A DNA stretch of 12,502 nt. Source: Conidiobolus incongruus B7586 (Eukaryota; Entomophthoromycota; Entomophthoromycetes; Entomophthorales; Conidiobolaceae). How positions within the stretch are numbered: the first letter of the stretch is position 1; each line of letters starts with the position of its first letter. This document shows, piece by piece, positions 8,721-12,502 of the stretch. Where the stretch lies: assembly GCA_000697335.1 (NCBI GenBank), contig JNEM01012699.1:1-12502 (forward strand), given 5' to 3'. Position numbers and translations under genes: made by a program. Below the pieces are notes generated by a model that saw only the letters and a list, made by a program, of their open reading frames with translations, was not told the DNA's origin and did not search any database.

Positions 8721-9475
8721 ATTATGCTTATACACAAACTTTTATAATATATTAGCTTTAATAAATATTAGAATGATTTAATTAATGTTAATAATTTTCA
8801 AATAATATATTTAAAAATTATTTACTAATGGATATTGGTTTGTTAAAGACATCAATTTAATATAGCACAATTTGAATGATTGTGATTCTATATAGTTGAA
8901 AAAATCCTCCCATAATATAGAATAGATTGGGTTTATAAAATACCATAGGTATGATTAAAGTATCATAATTTCGAAATTAGCTGAATTGATTTAAAATTTT
9001 ATAAACCTTAATTCACTTATATCAAATTTATATGATAATAAAGACATAATCATTAATATTAAAGAAAATATAATTCAAATACTGCCACCAGTCTTGTTTA
9101 ATACTAATGTGAAATAATACATCCTTCAACTATTGTAATTATGAGTTGAAAAATTAATTTATTAATTAATGTTATTTTATTGAAAATGATATAAAATATA
9201 TCCGTAACCTTTGTTAACGCTAAGTGACTATAATACTATCAAGATATAAATTCAAATATAAAAATTCAAAGGCCTGCTAATATTTTATAACCAATAATTT
9301 TCAAAAGCATTTCAATCTATATAAATATAGAAAAGTAAATGTATTAAATAAATTGAAAATTTTACAATAATTATTCAATATTTTTATATTAACATTATAC
9401 TTTACAAACATTAAATTAATAAAAAGATCAACAGATTAATTTTCAAAATTTTATATAAGACAAACATATTATAAG

Positions 9476-9481
9476 TTTATT
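9476..9481 (-). terminator. Candidate poly(A) signal of the intact trypsin gene
   Basis: TTTATT on the plus strand is AATAAA on the minus strand, about 52 bases beyond the trypsin stop codon. The position fits, but the base composition makes the match weak evidence. Confidence 0.35.
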
Positions 9482-9532
9482 AATAAAGATAAAACTTTGA
9501 ATTATTTCAACTTAAAAGTGATTTAATTAATT

Positions 9533-10294
9533 TTAGTACCTTCTAGATATTTGATACTGGACCCAGCTTTTAATTGCTGCAACTTTAGTATAAATACCAG
9601 GAGTATTTGGCAGAGCACAATTCACCCCGAAACTTGTCGTCCCTAGCACAGTCACTCCACGATCAGTCTTAACGAACGCAGGGCCTCCAGAGTCTCCTCT
9701 ACAGGAGTCTCGGACACCTTCTGGATATCCTGCACAAACTTGTACTCGTGTATTGATATTTATATTACGCGATTTATAACTACTTTGGCATGTTTCGGGG
9801 TCCACAATTGGAACCTCAACTTCTCGGAGCATGCTTTGCATAGGGCCATAAAAGCTTTCTCGCCCCCAACCGATGACTTTGAGATACGTTCCGGGAGTAT
9901 TGGCATATGTACCATCGTCTAGATCTGCATAATATGGGATTCTAATGTTTCCCCATAAAGTCCATACAGTTGCATCATACTCATTTGTCCTTGGATTAAA
10001 TTGAGGATGATAGTTACGAGATAATACTTGAAAAGTCATGCCATTCTCCTCCCGATCAGTTCTGGTTAGATTGTGACGATGCACTTTTACTCTCCAATCT
10101 TGAACATGACCAATTGTACAGTGCGCTGCAGTAAGAATTTTGTTCGGGAAAATAAGTGAACCAGCGCATGCGGGAAATCCCCGGTACCATAAAGAGACTA
10201 CAAAAGGATATCTAAAAGGAGGTTCAACGATTTGACCACTGGTAATGCGTGAACTCATCCCACCTTCAAATGCTATCTCTCTTGTTAATCTCAT
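9533..10294 (-). CDS. Trypsin-like serine protease (peptidase family S1)
   Basis: A 253-residue chymotrypsin-fold protease. Arg16|Ile17-Thr-Ser-Gly resembles the zymogen cleavage site (usually R|IVGG), leaving a mature chain of about 237 residues, normal for trypsins. The triad is complete: His58 (LTAAHC), Asp107 (YDATVW) and Ser202 (GDSGGP). Asp196, six residues before the Ser, is the Asp189 equivalent that gives cleavage after Lys/Arg. Gly223 and Gly233 match the pocket glycines 216 and 226, and Phe222 replaces the usual Trp215. Six cysteines (43, 59, 169, 187, 198, 226) pair as the three conserved disulfides. Residues 1-15 are not a signal peptide, so either an upstream exon encodes one or the protein is not conventionally secreted. 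The ATG at 10294 aligns with ATG-AGA-TTA in the pseudogene at 6094-6839. G+C is about 45%. The likely role is extracellular protein digestion. It is the only intact member of the local array. Confidence 0.92.
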   Translation of the reverse strand: MRLTREIAFEGGMSSRITSGQIVEPPFRYPFVVSLWYRGFPACAGSLIFPNKILTAAHCTIGHVQDWRVKVHRHNLTRTDREENGMTFQVLSRNYHPQFNPRTNEYDATVWTLWGNIRIPYYADLDDGTYANTPGTYLKVIGWGRESFYGPMQSMLREVEVPIVDPETCQSSYKSRNININTRVQVCAGYPEGVRDSCRGDSGGPAFVKTDRGVTVLGTTSFGVNCALPNTPGIYTKVAAIKSWVQYQISRRY

Positions 10295-12502
10295 ATTGAA
10301 AATTTAATATGTTAACAAGTCATTTTCCAGGAAAAACAAGATCTTAATATAGCATAGAATTAAATGATAAATAACAGAAAATCAACGATCACTTAATGCA
10401 TACTGATTTTTAAAAGGATTTTCATCAAATTCTTTTATTAATTTGATAATCTAACAGCCAATCATATTTGCAGAAAACAAAAGTAATTTACTGAATTGAT
10501 TTGAAAATCTGGTCTCTATTTAATTATTTTAATAAAATAGCGAGATTGATTGAGATTGTTTTTGTATGGCTTAATAAGATTATCAGTTTAAATTATTTTA
10601 AAAAACAGTTTCTCAAACTAATGATAACCAAATATAATCGTTGATTGTAAATATAATGTTAATAAAAAGTTTTTAATTATTCATAAATTTATTGCTAATA
10701 TTGATTCCAGTTATTAGGTATATATTTTGATTGAAGTTTATAATAATATTTACATCAATTGTTTTTATTAGTTTTTGAATTAAACACTATACTTTTATTA
10801 GAATTTTAGCAACTTGTAATTCGATATAAAATATACAAAAATATCTCAGTTTGAAGATAATAAACAATACTAATTATAAATTAATGAAATAATTTTTATA
10901 ATAATATTTCATTAAACTTATAATATCTATTAAATCATGTTATTATTTCAATGAAAATTGATTATTATCGTATGTGTATAAATATTAATAAATTGATTTC
11001 TGAAAATCTGTTTATTACTTGGTTTTAAATCAAAAAAAGTAAATAATCCAATAAATGGCTATTATTTCAATATTAATTATATTTAATTCAACCATTTTTT
11101 AAGAAATTTGAATATATTAAATTTAATCATGAAAAATATTAACTAACACAATTTATTTGATTATTATTTTGTTATGAATAGTAAAAAATTGGTTGGTATT
11201 AAAATCTGGATTGAGAAATAAAACAATATTGAAATTAACATAACAATCTGATAAGTGTTTAACTATCTTTCGAGTTAATATTTTATATGGGCGGTCTAAA
11301 TAGATATAATTATGATGTTTCGTGCTTATTTTCTATAATTTTTACTAACAAATTTAATATTTTGCCCTGTTTATTAAGACCAGAGCCGATTTGAAAGTTG
11401 ATGAAAATTGAAGATTATTACAAATGGGTATTTTAATACTTCTAAACTGTTTATTAATACTTAATGGTACTTGAATATATGCGCTTAAATTGGAGTAATT
11501 AGAAAATTTTCATTGATTCAATATATGAGAGATGCAATGCTTAAATAAACTATCTTGAAAGACACTTAGAATAAAAATATAATTAATAGTATAAAAGGGA
11601 TAGAAGAATATTCAAAAAAAATAACAAATACATTTAGTATAAGTATATTCAGTGAAAAAAACATGATGATTATAATTGGAGTTAAGCAATTATAAGATTG
11701 AATTAATACGTCAATTAGGTCCATATATTCTTACGAAAAGTCAACACATTTTATCTTGATATTGAATTTTATTATCATTATATTTAAATCTAAAGAGTTG
11801 ATATTAAATATTATAGCCCAATAAAAAAATAACTTTATATGATTATGAGTTTCTTTAATAATATATATTATTAAAGAAAAATAATATTTTGCTTAAATAA
11901 TTAATATTTATCAAAACTCAATATTCAAAATTTAAAAAACTTATTTATTCTATCGTTCAACAAGTAAAAGAGTTATTACAATTCAAAATATAACTGAAAA
12001 ATATATTAATTACAACCTGAAATTTTGGCTATGTGCTTTATTCTCCCTATATTATCATTTTACTATAAATATTATCTAATTATCATTACAGAAAATAAAT
12101 AATGATAAAATTTTAAAATTTATTTTAATTATAACTTTTAATATATATAATACCAAAATAAATAATATAATATTAATATTATTTTTTATTATCAATAACT
12201 TTCTATAATACTTATAGTAAACTATTAAAAACTAAAAAATAATTTTATATATTAAAAATGGAAAATCAATATTTCATATACCAATTAAATTTATTAAGAG
12301 TAGTTTTTGAAATTCTTATATATATTTTTATATAATTTATTTAACTCTAAATTAATCAAGTAATTTATATTTTTATAATTAATATAACTATATAAAAAGT
12401 ATTAATTCAATTATTAAAAATATTTTTATTTTTTCTTCTTAATTTTTATTGTTTCTTTATCTTTTAATATTATTTATAGGATTAAAATTATATATATTTA
12501 TA
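10295..12502. other. AT-rich stretch with no recognisable gene; 5' flank of the trypsin gene
   Basis: I looked just upstream of the trypsin ATG for a first exon encoding a signal peptide. The best short candidate, MKILLKI at about 10425-10404 followed by a GTATGC donor, does not give a convincing leader when joined to the known exon. The patch at 11270-11480 has somewhat higher G+C but no sustained open frame. From about 12080 to the end the DNA is extremely A+T-rich and could be an unrecognisable relic. Confidence 0.5.

Larger units (their letters stand above)
8341..9532. other. AT-rich stretch, 3' flank of the intact trypsin gene
   Basis: No gene is visible. Slightly higher G+C occurs at 8820-8960 and 9080-9140, without an open frame or recognisable motif. 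An 11-bp hairpin lies at 8688-8720. Confidence 0.45.

Noticed and set aside
9740-9922. Plus-strand 60-codon open frame
   Set aside because: Antisense shadow of the intact trypsin gene.
10404-10425. Possible first exon MKILLKI with a GTATGC donor upstream of the trypsin
   Set aside because: The joins that keep the frame do not produce a hydrophobic signal peptide, and the most obvious acceptor creates a stop at once.
12080-12502. Possible third mariner copy
   Set aside because: A shared TTTTAATCCT string on the minus strand was the only match; the following bases do not align with either mariner relic.
1-12502. CRISPR array, bacterial operon, integron or phage features
   Set aside because: No regularly spaced repeats or bacterial-type gene arrangement; the gene content and structure are eukaryotic.

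Overview
This is a 12.5 kb window of extremely A+T-rich eukaryotic DNA. Intergenic stretches are well over 80% A+T, and small islands of about 40-50% G+C mark the genes. Two genes look intact, both on the minus strand. One is a small secreted acidic protein (1139-1615). The other is a complete trypsin-family (S1) serine protease domain (9533-10294). The trypsin style (a YPFVVSLWY-type N-terminus, LDDG, IGWGRES, CAGYPEG and GDSGGP blocks, three disulfides), short intron-poor genes and very low background G+C suggest an early-diverging fungus, most likely Entomophthoromycotina (Conidiobolus-like). This is inference; an A+T-rich arthropod is the main alternative.

Layout. Position 1 to about 650 is the 3' half of a very decayed mariner DNA transposon. 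The acidic secreted protein follows at 1139-1615, with a candidate TATA box upstream and a candidate poly(A) signal downstream. A nested hairpin region lies at 2148-2203. Unexplained higher-GC islands at 2881-3165 and 3581-3870 may be gene fossils. From 4479 onward three trypsin copies lie in the same orientation: a strongly eroded pseudogene (4479-5238), a fresher pseudogene (6094-6839) and the intact gene (9533-10294). A second, better preserved mariner relic (about 7196-8340, plus strand) sits between the two right-hand trypsins. The last 2.2 kb (10295-12502) holds nothing I can assign.

The main story is a tandem trypsin family caught at three stages of birth-and-death evolution, in a region that also collects dead mariner elements. 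No new multi-gene system is visible. The two intact genes are not obviously linked in function. The points most worth a second look are the staged trypsin array, a trypsin gene with no visible signal peptide, a mariner relic in which three expected tryptophan codons read TAG while one frame persists for over 600 bases, the unfamiliar acidic protein with a ten-unit GAA tract, and the unexplained GC islands.
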